5,580 nucleotides of DNA from Phycisphaerae bacterium (GTDB lineage: Bacteria > Planctomycetota > Phycisphaerae > UBA1845 > Fen-1342). A program made the position numbers and the translations under genes. Under the pieces are notes generated by a model. That model did no database searches, was not told the DNA's origin, and saw only the letters and a list, made by a program, of their open reading frames with translations. Where the stretch lies: contig JALSRY010000033.1 of the NCBI GenBank assembly GCA_026984555.1, positions 1 through 5,580 on the forward strand, written 5' to 3'. This document shows, one piece after another, positions 1-5,580 of the stretch; within the stretch, counting starts at the first letter, position 1; every line of letters starts with the position of its first letter.

Positions 1-150
1 CACGTACATCGCGTCCGTACGCGACGGATCGACGACGAGCACGGCATTCTCCGGCGTCCCGCCCGCCTGCGCCGGCAACACCGCCGCCCCGAGCGTTACC
101 ACGAATGTCGCGGCCACGATCACGCGGCCGAGGGTCTTGCGTTCGATCAT
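1..150 (-). CDS. Exported protein, N-terminal fragment cut by window edge (possibly TIGR03790-like)
   Basis: An open frame starts with ATG at 150 and runs off the window at base 1, giving 50 codons without a stop. The first 29 residues form a Sec signal peptide: basic start (MIERK, R9), hydrophobic core about residues 10-25, and an AQA cleavage motif at 27-29. The mature start, GGTPENAVLVVDPSRTDAMY, looks like the opening beta strand of a domain. It resembles from memory the 'PEN-VLVV(N/D)' start of the uncharacterised TIGR03790 family, found in planctomycetes and other bacteria with exosortase-type sorting, but only about 20 mature residues are available. A perfect GGAGGT Shine-Dalgarno lies 8 nt upstream of the ATG, which fixes the start. 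The gene is separated from the preceding lipoprotein gene by 194 nt, so it probably has its own promoter. That it is a real secreted protein is likely; the family is a guess. Confidence 0.72.
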   Translation of the reverse strand, partial: MIERKTLGRVIVAATFVVTLGAAVLPAQAGGTPENAVLVVDPSRTDAMYV

Positions 151-158
151 CCTTCCAA

Positions 159-164
159 ACCTCC
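159..164 (-). promoter_or_regulatory. Shine-Dalgarno GGAGGT for the truncated exported protein
   Basis: The plus strand reads acctcc, so the minus strand reads GGAGGT, 8 nt before the ATG at 150. This is a full match to the anti-Shine-Dalgarno core and supports translation of the partial gene at the window edge. Confidence 0.75.
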
Positions 165-210
165 GTGAATTGAAAGCTCCCAGTAAGTCGCCCCGACACC
201 ATCCCCACAA

Positions 211-239
211 ATCATAGGGGCCCGCTTCCCACAATTCAT
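211..239 (-). promoter_or_regulatory. Weak candidate promoter for the truncated exported protein
   Basis: On the minus strand a TATGAT hexamer (211-216, 5 of 6 to TATAAT) lies about 60 nt upstream of the ATG at 150. Seventeen bases further upstream is ATGAAT (234-239), only 3 of 6 to TTGACA. It sits in the only sizeable non-coding gap of the window, a sensible place for a promoter. The -35 match is weak, so this is tentative. Confidence 0.33.
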
Positions 240-344
240 GTTCCTCGGACCCCGGCGCCGAATCAACACTTTTTCTCGGTCCCCCCTGCGCAACCACACC
301 CGCCCGCGCTGGCCGGATTCGACCCCCGGACCGAGGACGCGGCT

Positions 345-1064
345 TCAGGTTCCCCCGCCGCCGCTCCGCAAAACCACACCACCCGACGCGGCAACCCCGG
401 CCGCTCCCGGCTGGCTCGCCGGCGGCTTGCGGCGACGTCGCGGCGCATGCGGCGGCTTGCGCTGCCAGCCGTCCGCCTCGGTCCGTCTCGCGATCTCGCG
501 GCCACGCCGCTCATCGTGGCGGGCGGTATACGAAGCCATCAACAGGTAACCACTCGGCTTGCCCCAACCGCCGAGCAGTTGCGACGTCACGCGCGTGGCA
601 TGCGTGCGCACACTCCCGCGCAGCCGGTTTCCGCGCTCGCGATAGACGGCCGCGATACCAACGATCGAACTGAAACGGAGCTGCCACGGGCCGATCCCGA
701 CACGCATGCGCAGCGAGTCGCGGTCGAGCTTGTAGTTGCGCGCGCGACCGGCGGGCGGGTCGGCGAGCCGCAACGACAGATCGAGCTCGAAGCGCAGCCG
801 CGGGCGCAGCGGAACGTGTTGCGCGCGGTGCATCGCGATCCAGAGGTCGCCGCGCGCGTCGGTCCACCAGCAGCAATCGGCAACCCGGAGCGTAACGACG
901 TGGGGGGCGGGCGGGTCGATGTTGCGAAAGTCGAGCGAGGCCAGCTCGATCCGCCCCCCGGACACACACCCCCCCGCCGCCAGCAGCGCCGCGACCAACG
1001 CTCCGCCGGCGCAAACTGCCCGGCCGGCGGTTCGGAATGTGTCTGCCGACGGCCTGCCGATCAC
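345..1064 (-). CDS. Putative lipoprotein with basic low-complexity C-terminus
   Basis: This 239-residue protein of unknown function follows glyA directly. Its GTG start overlaps the glyA TGA stop (GTGA), implying translational coupling; no strong Shine-Dalgarno is visible. The N-terminus has arginines (R4, R11, R15), a hydrophobic stretch about 17-30, and a lipobox-like LLAAGGC ending at Cys33. Position -3 is Ala rather than the usual Leu/Val/Ile, so lipidation is likely but not certain. Residues 36-180 look like a beta-rich folded domain, with an unusual CCWW at 64-67 and a GPWQLRF segment near 125-131. Residues 182-239 are Arg/Pro/Gly/Ala-rich (RRRR at 209-212, GGGG near the end) and look disordered. 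I recognise no family. A run of seven G and a short GT repeat fall inside the lipobox codons. The second half of the tail could be non-functional read-through in GC-rich DNA. Confidence 0.72.
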   Translation of the reverse strand: MIGRPSADTFRTAGRAVCAGGALVAALLAAGGCVSGGRIELASLDFRNIDPPAPHVVTLRVADCCWWTDARGDLWIAMHRAQHVPLRPRLRFELDLSLRLADPPAGRARNYKLDRDSLRMRVGIGPWQLRFSSIVGIAAVYRERGNRLRGSVRTHATRVTSQLLGGWGKPSGYLLMASYTARHDERRGREIARRTEADGWQRKPPHAPRRRRKPPASQPGAAGVAASGGVVLRSGGGGT

Positions 1065-2320
1065 GCGTGCGGCACCGGAAACTGCGCGCAGAGGTCGCGT
1101 ACCTCGCCCCGAATCTTCGCGACGACCGCCTCGTCACCGTCGGACGAGAGTACGCGATGGATCAGGTCCGCGACGGTTTTCATCTCACCCGTCTTGAGCC
1201 CCCGCGTGGTCAGCGCCGGGGTGCCGAGACGCAACCCGGAAGTCTGCGTCGGCTTGCGCTCGTCGAACGGAATCATGTTCTTGTTGGTGATGATCCCCGC
1301 CGACTCGAGCCACTGCTCGGCCTGCTTCCCCGTCAGGTCGGGATGCACGTCGCGCAGGTCCACTAGCAGAAGGTGGTTATCCGTCCCGCCGGAAACGAGC
1401 CGGTATCCGTGGCTGCGCAAGGCGGCGGCCAGCGCCTGGGCGTTGTCCAGAATCTGCTGCTGATACACCTTGAATTCGGGCCGGAGGGCTTCGCCGAACG
1501 CGGCGGCCTTGGCGGCGATAATGTGCATCAGCGGCCCCCCCTGCGTGCCGGGAAACACCCACTTGTCGATCAGTTTCGCGTCATCTTCCCGGCACATGAT
1601 CATCCCGCCACGGGGACCACGCAGCGTCTTGTGGGTGGTCGTGGTGGTGAAGTCGCTGTGCGGAATCGGCGAGGGGTGCAACCCCACGGCGACCAGGCCC
1701 GCGATATGGGCGATGTCAGACATCAGCCGCGCGCCAACCTCGCGGGCGATCTCGCCGAACGCCTCGAAATCGAGCACCCGCGGATACGCCGAGAAACCCG
1801 CGATGATCAGCTTGGGCTTGTGCTCACGCGCCAGCCGGCGCACTTCGGCCATGTCGATGCGTTCGTCCTTACGACTGCACCCGTAGGGAACGATCTTGTA
1901 CAAGTGACCGCTGAGATTCACCTTGAGCCCATGCGACAAGTGCCCGCCGTGGGCCAGGTCGAGCGAAAGCACCGTATCGCCCGGGTTGACACAGGCCATG
2001 TACACGGCGATGTTCGCCGACGCGCCCGAATGGGGCTGTACATTCACATGGTCGCAATGGAAAAGCTGCTTGGCACGGTCGCGCGCGAGATTCTCCACCG
2101 CATCCATGTTCACGCAGCCGCCATAGTAGCGCCGGCCGGGGTAGCCCTCCGCGTACTTGTTGGTGAACACCGATCCAGCGACCTGGCGGACCGCAACCGA
2201 CACGTGGTTCTCCGAGGCGATCAGCTCCAGCGTATTCTGCTGTCGTTCCTCCTCGTGCTTGATGATCTCCGCCAGTTGCGGATCGGTGTCGCTCAGCGGT
2301 TGGGTAAGAAACTCTCGCAT
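1061..2320 (-). CDS. glyA: Serine hydroxymethyltransferase
   Basis: This cytosolic PLP enzyme interconverts serine plus tetrahydrofolate and glycine plus 5,10-methylene-tetrahydrofolate, the main source of one-carbon units. The product is 419 residues, close to the 417 of the E. coli enzyme, and appears complete. Visible motifs include ELIASEN (32-37 region), [13 protein letters not shown] (56-68), the HSGASAN loop (97-103), SDIAHIAGL with the cofactor Asp202 and His205, and the lysine motif [15 protein letters not shown] with the Schiff-base Lys231. SGLRLGTPA contributes Arg364, which binds the substrate carboxylate. The reading frame stays open upstream to 2509, but that part overlaps the lipoprotein gene and is not SHMT-like. 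The ATG at 2320 is preceded by GAGG with 8 nt spacing and gives the normal family N-terminus. It is 76 nt downstream of one lipoprotein gene and overlaps the next by 4 nt. No glycine riboswitch is visible in the short leader. Confidence 0.97.
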   Translation of the reverse strand: MREFLTQPLSDTDPQLAEIIKHEEERQQNTLELIASENHVSVAVRQVAGSVFTNKYAEGYPGRRYYGGCVNMDAVENLARDRAKQLFHCDHVNVQPHSGASANIAVYMACVNPGDTVLSLDLAHGGHLSHGLKVNLSGHLYKIVPYGCSRKDERIDMAEVRRLAREHKPKLIIAGFSAYPRVLDFEAFGEIAREVGARLMSDIAHIAGLVAVGLHPSPIPHSDFTTTTTHKTLRGPRGGMIMCREDDAKLIDKWVFPGTQGGPLMHIIAAKAAAFGEALRPEFKVYQQQILDNAQALAAALRSHGYRLVSGGTDNHLLLVDLRDVHPDLTGKQAEQWLESAGIITNKNMIPFDERKPTQTSGLRLGTPALTTRGLKTGEMKTVADLIHRVLSSDGDEAVVAKIRGEVRDLCAQFPVPHA

Positions 2321-2396
2321 CGACTCTTCCTCGTTTCGTGGTATTCCATCGGGTCTCGTCTCGTCCCCCCGCCGCCGCTCGGGCAACACGGTGCCC
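2321..2396. other. Gap between lipoprotein gene and glyA with a small hairpin
   Basis: The 76 nt between the lipoprotein stop and the glyA start contain gggcaacacggtgccc (2381-2396), which can form a 5-bp GGGCA/TGCCC stem with a 6-base loop right after the stop codon. No T-tract follows, so it is at best a weak attenuation or RNA-stability element. I see no good -35/-10 pair, so glyA may be transcribed from upstream. Confidence 0.35.
2324..2332 (-). promoter_or_regulatory. Shine-Dalgarno GAGGAAGAG deciding the glyA start
   Basis: The minus strand reads GAGGAAGAG here, with the GAGG core 8 nt from the ATG at 2320. It supports that start over the longer open frame reaching back to 2509, which would overlap the preceding gene by more than 100 nt. 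Confidence 0.7.
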
Positions 2397-3002
2397 TCAA
2401 GGCGTAGCGCTCGCGGGTGGTTGCTGCGCTCGCGTCGCCGACGGCCCCGAAGCGGGCGCGAAGCGCTCCAGCAGCTCTGCCAGAATGGCCCGCTCCAGAC
2501 GGTAATCACGTTTCACAAACGTCCAGACCGTATTCTGCCGCTCGGTCGTCGCCGCGTCGCGCTGAATCGGCGTGTCACCAGGAGCGTCGCTCAGACGCCG
2601 CTGGCGATCGAGGTAGAACGCTTCCTGACGCTGGGTATCCAACCGTTCGATCTCAACCCGCAACCGGGCAATCGCGCCCCCGTTCGCCGCACGGGCCGCA
2701 ACGAAACGAGCCCGGCGCCGCATCGTGCTCGGCGCCCCGTACAAGTCGCGGGCCGTACCGCTCGTCGTTCGCGTCTGAAACTCCACTGGTCCCGTTTCGA
2801 TCCGCAACGATTCCGGATCAGCCCGCACCGGGCCGAATTCCCGACGCAGAATCTCCTGGGCCGCCTGGAACACCTCTTGCGGACTGGCCTCCACGATCAG
2901 CCGCGACTGGTAACGCTGCTTCTCGATGCCCTCGGCACAACCCGTCAACAGCACCGGTATCGTGATCGTCGCGAAAAACGCCAGCGCCCGAGCGGATTTC
3001 AT
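2397..3002 (-). CDS. Putative lipoprotein, coupled to the TPR protein
   Basis: This is a 201-residue envelope lipoprotein of unknown function. The N-terminus is a textbook type II signal peptide: MKSAR, a hydrophobic core about 6-19, and lipobox LLTGC with Cys22 as the lipidation site. The mature part begins with polar residues and then a likely alpha/beta domain, starting '[22 protein letters not shown]' in character: a strand followed by a helix, in the style of small lipoproteins that bind or insert via one domain. Residues 115-165 are rich in Arg, Gln and Glu and probably helical, and 183-201 is a Pro/Ala/Ser tail. Its ATG overlaps the stop of the upstream TPR gene (ATGA), with AAGGG about 6 nt before the start, so the two are translated together and may work together. 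I cannot name a family. The coding call is firm; the function is unknown. Confidence 0.87.
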   Translation of the reverse strand: MKSARALAFFATITIPVLLTGCAEGIEKQRYQSRLIVEASPQEVFQAAQEILRREFGPVRADPESLRIETGPVEFQTRTTSGTARDLYGAPSTMRRRARFVAARAANGGAIARLRVEIERLDTQRQEAFYLDRQRRLSDAPGDTPIQRDAATTERQNTVWTFVKRDYRLERAILAELLERFAPASGPSATRAQQPPASATP

Positions 3003-4741
3003 GGTCGTCCCTTTCCTGGTTGCGATGCGGCGGGCGCGGCAACACGCGACGTCGGCGAAGCCGGACGCGCCGGCGGCCGGAACCGGCGACGCACGATCTC
3101 GGCATACGTCCGGATGACGCTGCCCGGCTCCGCTCGCGTGGCGGCCTGTTCGAGATCACGCAACCCCGCGTCGGGCATCCCGGAATTCACCTCGATGTAC
3201 CCCAGCAGAAAACGCAGGTATGCATCCTCGTGGGCCGCGAGACGACGCATGAGGTCGGACCGGCGGATGTCCACGATCTCCCCCCCACCCATCAGCGACG
3301 TCAGGTCGATGCGAAACGAACCAAGGTCCGGATAACGCCGAAGCCCGCTGATCAAACTCACCGCCGCCGATACGTACTCCCCCGCCGCCAACAACGCGTG
3401 CCCCCGACCGATCAGCGGAAGCGGATTGGCCGGGTCCGCGGTAGCGGCACGATCGTAGTAGCGGATCGCCTCCCGGTAGCGACCCAATTCCATCGCCGCT
3501 TCCGCTCGGCGAAGCGCGTCGTTGAGCGGCGATGGAGCCTGGCCCACGAACGACGTCAACGGCGCCGTCAGCACCCGGGCCAGAAACCTGCTGGTCTGCT
3601 CGGCGGCAGCCTGTTGTTGTTGCTGCCCCATCGTCGGCGAGCCCGAAACCCGCGCGCCGGCCATCTCCCGCAGCCACGGAGCCTCCGGATTGCGACGCAT
3701 CTCCAGCGCCAACCGCATGTCCGTAAACACATCGTTGCCCGGCAACATGCTCAACCCCCCCGCTTGCGCCGGCTGCAACCCCGAGTTCGCCGCGACGCGC
3801 GCCGCCCGTTCACGACTACCCGGCACCGGAACGCCCGGCGTGATGATCCCAGGCCGGAACCCCCGCGACTCGCCACCAGACGCCCCCAGCAAATCGCTCG
3901 CGTTACCCTGTGAGAACACATCCAGCCACGCCCGCGGCGGCTCGGGCTTCTGATCGAGCCACAAACGCAGATCGAGCGGCCCGCCGGCGACCGATTCCTG
4001 CCCCGCTTCCGCGGGCGCCGGGGCCTTGGCCGGCGCGCCGAAATGCTCAGGCAACCCGCCCGGACGATTGCCGCTCAAAGGTCCGGGCAACCCGGGCCGG
4101 TTCACACCGAAAATCGACGCCGTCAGCGCGTTGTTCACCGGCGGGACGGCGTAGGCCGACCCGGCCCCCCGCGGCACCGTCGAACGAGGCGACGGCGGAA
4201 CACCGTACTGCGTCCCCCCCCACGGGTTGACGCCCACGCTGCCCGAAGAACCGAGCCGGCGCGAAGTGTTGACCCCGAGCTTGGAAGGGTTCGCGTAGTA
4301 GCCCTGGAGGAACCCCGCGCTGGGAACCGTGCGCGACGGATCGAAGTACAGCCGCGGAACAAGACCACCTCCCGGAGCATAGGCCTGACCGGTCGAAACC
4401 GTGTCGCGGGTGAAGTTCGACAACGTGCTCGAACCCAGCGGAGCGCGAAACGCGTTCCAAGACGGGATCGGCGAAACGCTACGCAACGACATCCCCCGAC
4501 CGAGCTGCCCCGCCGCCATCGCATTGCCTTCCAGAAGAGGCGAAACCGGGCGGCCGACAGTGCTGTTGTACCGGCTCGCCCCGATCTGCGGATTCGCGTC
4601 GAACAGGTGGCCGTTCTGCCCCACCGGCTGCTGCGCCCACCCCTCCAGACCGCTCCCGACCAACACGCCCGCCACCACCAGCACGCGCACCACCGCGCGT
4701 GTCCGCCGGACGGTTCCAAAACGGCTGGTACGCTTGCGCAT
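2999..4741 (-). CDS. Exported low-complexity protein with C-terminal TPR repeats
   Basis: The 580-residue product starts with a strongly basic N-terminus and a hydrophobic core (about 17-30), followed by a likely signal peptidase site after EGWA (residue 36). Residues 40-115 carry 'LFDANPQIGASRYN' and a 'GNAMAAGQL...APLGSSTLSNFTRD' stretch. It resembles, from memory, a segment found in secreted planctomycete proteins. Residues 115-400 are Gly/Pro/Ser/Ala-rich and probably mostly disordered, with a short polyglutamine run (373-377). Two TPR-like repeats follow at about 406-439 (ALRRAEAAMELGRYREAIRYY) and 440-473, then a degenerate one at about 507-540, and a Pro/Ala tail. The TPRs suggest a scaffold for protein contacts in the periplasm. 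The ATG at 4741 is preferred over an in-frame GTG at 4753 because AAGGTGG lies 8 nt before it. It has its own promoter candidate and is coupled to the lipoprotein downstream. The specific role is unknown. Confidence 0.88.
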   Translation of the reverse strand: MRKRTSRFGTVRRTRAVVRVLVVAGVLVGSGLEGWAQQPVGQNGHLFDANPQIGASRYNSTVGRPVSPLLEGNAMAAGQLGRGMSLRSVSPIPSWNAFRAPLGSSTLSNFTRDTVSTGQAYAPGGGLVPRLYFDPSRTVPSAGFLQGYYANPSKLGVNTSRRLGSSGSVGVNPWGGTQYGVPPSPRSTVPRGAGSAYAVPPVNNALTASIFGVNRPGLPGPLSGNRPGGLPEHFGAPAKAPAPAEAGQESVAGGPLDLRLWLDQKPEPPRAWLDVFSQGNASDLLGASGGESRGFRPGIITPGVPVPGSRERAARVAANSGLQPAQAGGLSMLPGNDVFTDMRLALEMRRNPEAPWLREMAGARVSGSPTMGQQQQQAAAEQTSRFLARVLTAPLTSFVGQAPSPLNDALRRAEAAMELGRYREAIRYYDRAATADPANPLPLIGRGHALLAAGEYVSAAVSLISGLRRYPDLGSFRIDLTSLMGGGEIVDIRRSDLMRRLAAHEDAYLRFLLGYIEVNSGMPDAGLRDLEQAATRAEPGSVIRTYAEIVRRRFRPPARPASPTSRVAAPAASQPGKGRP

Positions 4742-4749
4742 CGCTGCAT

Positions 4750-4756
4750 CCACCTT
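4750..4756 (-). promoter_or_regulatory. Shine-Dalgarno AAGGTGG deciding the TPR protein start
   Basis: The minus strand reads AAGGTGG, 8 nt before the ATG at 4741. The in-frame GTG at 4753 lies within this element, so starting there would leave it unused. This favours the 580-residue over the 584-residue product. Confidence 0.6.
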
Positions 4757-4770
4757 CGCGAGGGCCCGCC

Positions 4771-4799
4771 ATTGTACGACACCACGCGCGGTTTTTCAG
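4771..4799 (-). promoter_or_regulatory. Sigma70-type promoter candidate for the TPR-lipoprotein unit
   Basis: On the minus strand CTGAAA (4794-4799, 4 of 6 to TTGACA) and TACAAT (4771-4776, 5 of 6 to TATAAT) are separated by 17 bp, the preferred spacing. A start about 7 nt past the -10 would give a leader of roughly 20 nt containing the Shine-Dalgarno. AT-rich hexamers stand out in this GC-rich DNA and the position between two genes is right. It could drive the TPR protein, the lipoprotein and perhaps glyA independently of the SDR. Confidence 0.55.
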
Positions 4800-4811
4800 C
4801 CGCCCCGCGGC
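4799..4811 (-). other. Small GC hairpin just after the SDR stop codon
   Basis: GCCGC (4799-4803) and GCGGC (4807-4811) can pair around a 3-base loop, beginning 4 nt after the SDR stop. On the minus strand it is followed by TGAAAAA, not a T-tract, so it is not a canonical intrinsic terminator. It touches the -35 element of the promoter candidate. Confidence 0.3.
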
Positions 4812-4815
4812 GCTT

Positions 4816-5547
4816 TCACGCGATCGAACGACCACCATCCACCGGCAATATCACTCCGGTGATATAGTCCCCGTCGCGCACCACGAAGTGCACCGCCGCG
4901 GCGACCTCCTCCGGGGTACCCGCCCGACCCAGGGGAATCTTCCGCTCCAGCCGGCGTCGCGTCTCCAGATTGTAGTCCTCCGGCCAAGCGCCGACCCCGA
5001 CCGCAATCCCCACGACGTTGACCTCCGGCGCGAGCGCCCGCGCCGCCACCCGCGTGAGCGCTTCCAGGCCTCCCTTCGAAACCGCATACGCCAAGTAATC
5101 CGGCCACGGACGGGCCACGGCCGCGTCGCACAGATTCACCACGCGGCCCCGTTGCGATCGCAGCGCGTCCCGAGCCGCGCCGATCAACGCTGCGGGGGCC
5201 GTCAGGTTGACACGGAGCGTCCGCTCCCACGCGGCCACGTCGAAATCGTCGAGCCCCATCCGTTCGAACTCGGCCGCGTTGTTGACCAGGATGTCGAGCC
5301 GCCCCCAACGCGCCAACACCGCTTCGACGAGCGTTCCCGGAGCTTCCGGGCGAGCGAAATCCGCCCCGAACGCCTCGGCCTCTCCGCCGACCGACCGGCA
5401 CGCCACGCACGTTTCCGCGGCGGCATCGGCCAAGCGGCGGTAGTGAACCGCCACGCGGCAACCCCCCTGCGCCAGCCGCACCGCGATCGCCCGGCCGATC
5501 CGCCGCGACGCCCCCGTGACCAGCGCCACCCGTCCCTCAAGTTCCAT
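4816..5547 (-). CDS. SDR-family oxidoreductase, pteridine-reductase type
   Basis: This 243-residue protein is a classical single-domain Rossmann short-chain dehydrogenase, full length for the family. The nucleotide loop is TGASRRIG (11-18), with Arg where most SDRs have Gly, and VAVHYRR (32-38) supplies basic residues that favour NADPH. NNAAEF (89-94) is the NNAG-equivalent, and YAVSK (154-158) gives the catalytic Tyr154 and Lys158. The usual catalytic Ser is Asp141 (NLCDAAVARPW), and the end is IPLGRAGTPEEVA...ITGVILPVDGGRS. Arg in the glycine loop and Asp for Ser are hallmarks of pteridine reductases (PTR1, FolM-like), which reduce dihydropterins or dihydrofolate with NADPH. The usual PG after strand 6 is VG here (183-184). 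The ATG at 5547 has GGAG 8 nt upstream and overlaps the previous gene by 11 nt. SDR membership is certain; the pterin substrate is inferred. Confidence 0.93.
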   Translation of the reverse strand: MELEGRVALVTGASRRIGRAIAVRLAQGGCRVAVHYRRLADAAAETCVACRSVGGEAEAFGADFARPEAPGTLVEAVLARWGRLDILVNNAAEFERMGLDDFDVAAWERTLRVNLTAPAALIGAARDALRSQRGRVVNLCDAAVARPWPDYLAYAVSKGGLEALTRVAARALAPEVNVVGIAVGVGAWPEDYNLETRRRLERKIPLGRAGTPEEVAAAVHFVVRDGDYITGVILPVDGGRSIA

Positions 5548-5580
5548 CGGCGTAGCTCCGCAGCGGCGGATACTCGATCC
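5537..5580 (-). CDS. C-terminal end of an unidentified upstream gene
   Basis: A minus-strand frame entering from the window edge reads IEYPPLRSYADGT and stops at TGA (5537-5539), 11 nt inside the SDR gene. A short stop-overlapping tail with non-random residues, together with the SDR Shine-Dalgarno lying within it, fits a preceding gene in the same operon. Thirteen residues are too few to name a family, and chance openness cannot be excluded. Confidence 0.5.
   Translation of the reverse strand, partial: IEYPPLRSYADGT
5556..5559 (-). promoter_or_regulatory. Shine-Dalgarno GGAG for the SDR gene
   Basis: GGAG on the minus strand lies 8 nt before the ATG at 5547, within the likely coding end of the upstream gene. 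It supports the chosen SDR start, which also puts the Rossmann strand and TGASRRIG loop at the usual distance from the N-terminus. Confidence 0.6.

Larger units (their letters stand above)
151..344. other. Intergenic region with an 8-bp inverted repeat
   Basis: This 194 bp gap separates the second lipoprotein gene from the truncated exported gene. It holds the Shine-Dalgarno and weak promoter listed separately. It also holds an exact 8-bp inverted repeat, ctcggtcc (275-282) with ggaccgag (328-335), around a 45-base spacer. A similar copy of the left arm, ctcggacc, lies at 244-251. On the minus strand the second arm is followed by AAAAAG rather than a T-tract, so it does not look like an intrinsic terminator for the upstream gene. 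No convincing ORF or RNA gene is seen here. Confidence 0.5.

Noticed and set aside
275..335. Intrinsic terminator for the glyA-lipoprotein unit
   Set aside because: The inverted repeat has a 45-base spacer and is followed on the minus strand by an A-tract instead of a T-tract.
447..1463. Plus-strand open frame of 338 codons
   Set aside because: It is antisense to the lipoprotein gene and the end of glyA, with no signal peptide, domain or ribosome binding site that I can see.
2321..2396. Glycine riboswitch upstream of glyA
   Set aside because: The gap is only 76 nt and shows no paired helices or conserved riboswitch core.
1373..2407. Long plus-strand open frame (344 codons) opposite glyA
   Set aside because: It lies antisense to the unmistakable SHMT gene and its translation is low-information and Arg-rich; GC-rich coding DNA commonly leaves the opposite strand open.
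2321..2509. 63-residue N-terminal extension of glyA
   Set aside because: It overlaps the lipoprotein gene, is not SHMT-like, and the ATG at 2320 has a strong Shine-Dalgarno and yields the normal family length.
2157..3335. Plus-strand open frame of 392 codons
   Set aside because: It spans parts of three convincing minus-strand genes and encodes an Arg/Ser-rich product with no recognisable domain.
4043..4867. Plus-strand open frame of 274 codons
   Set aside because: It is a shadow of the TPR gene, rich in Arg/Pro/His, and crosses the promoter region and the end of the SDR gene.

Overview
The window is about 5.6 kb of GC-rich DNA (roughly 65% G+C by eye) in which every supportable gene lies on the minus strand, so transcription runs from high to low coordinates. 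The likely source is a planctomycete or a relative (PVC-type bacterium). This rests on the N-terminal style of the large secreted TPR protein, two fast-evolving lipoproteins around a housekeeping enzyme, and a truncated gene that resembles exported proteins common in such genomes. The assignment is inference, not proof.

Layout in the direction of transcription: (1) the last 13 codons of an unidentified upstream gene (5537-5580), overlapping by 11 nt (2) a short-chain dehydrogenase with pteridine-reductase hallmarks (4816-5547). A 62-74 nt gap with a good sigma70-like promoter then leads to (3) an exported, low-complexity protein with C-terminal TPR repeats (2999-4741). This is coupled by an ATGA overlap to (4) a small lipoprotein (2397-3002). 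A 76 nt gap with a strong ribosome binding site leads to (5) glyA, serine hydroxymethyltransferase (1061-2320), coupled by a GTGA overlap to (6) a second, poorly conserved lipoprotein (345-1064). A 194 nt non-coding gap with a weak promoter candidate leads to (7) the N-terminus of another exported protein, cut by the window edge (1-150).

Functionally there are two threads. The SDR and glyA both point to folate/pterin one-carbon metabolism, although a promoter and two unrelated genes separate them. The TPR protein and the two lipoproteins are envelope or periplasmic proteins of unknown role; the TPR/lipoprotein pair is the best candidate for a functional partnership.

No RNA genes, mobile elements, CRISPR arrays or phage genes are visible. 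I do not see a clear novel system. The most notable points are the unknown secreted TPR-lipoprotein pair, the Asp-for-Ser active site of the SDR, and a slippery G-tract inside a lipoprotein signal peptide.
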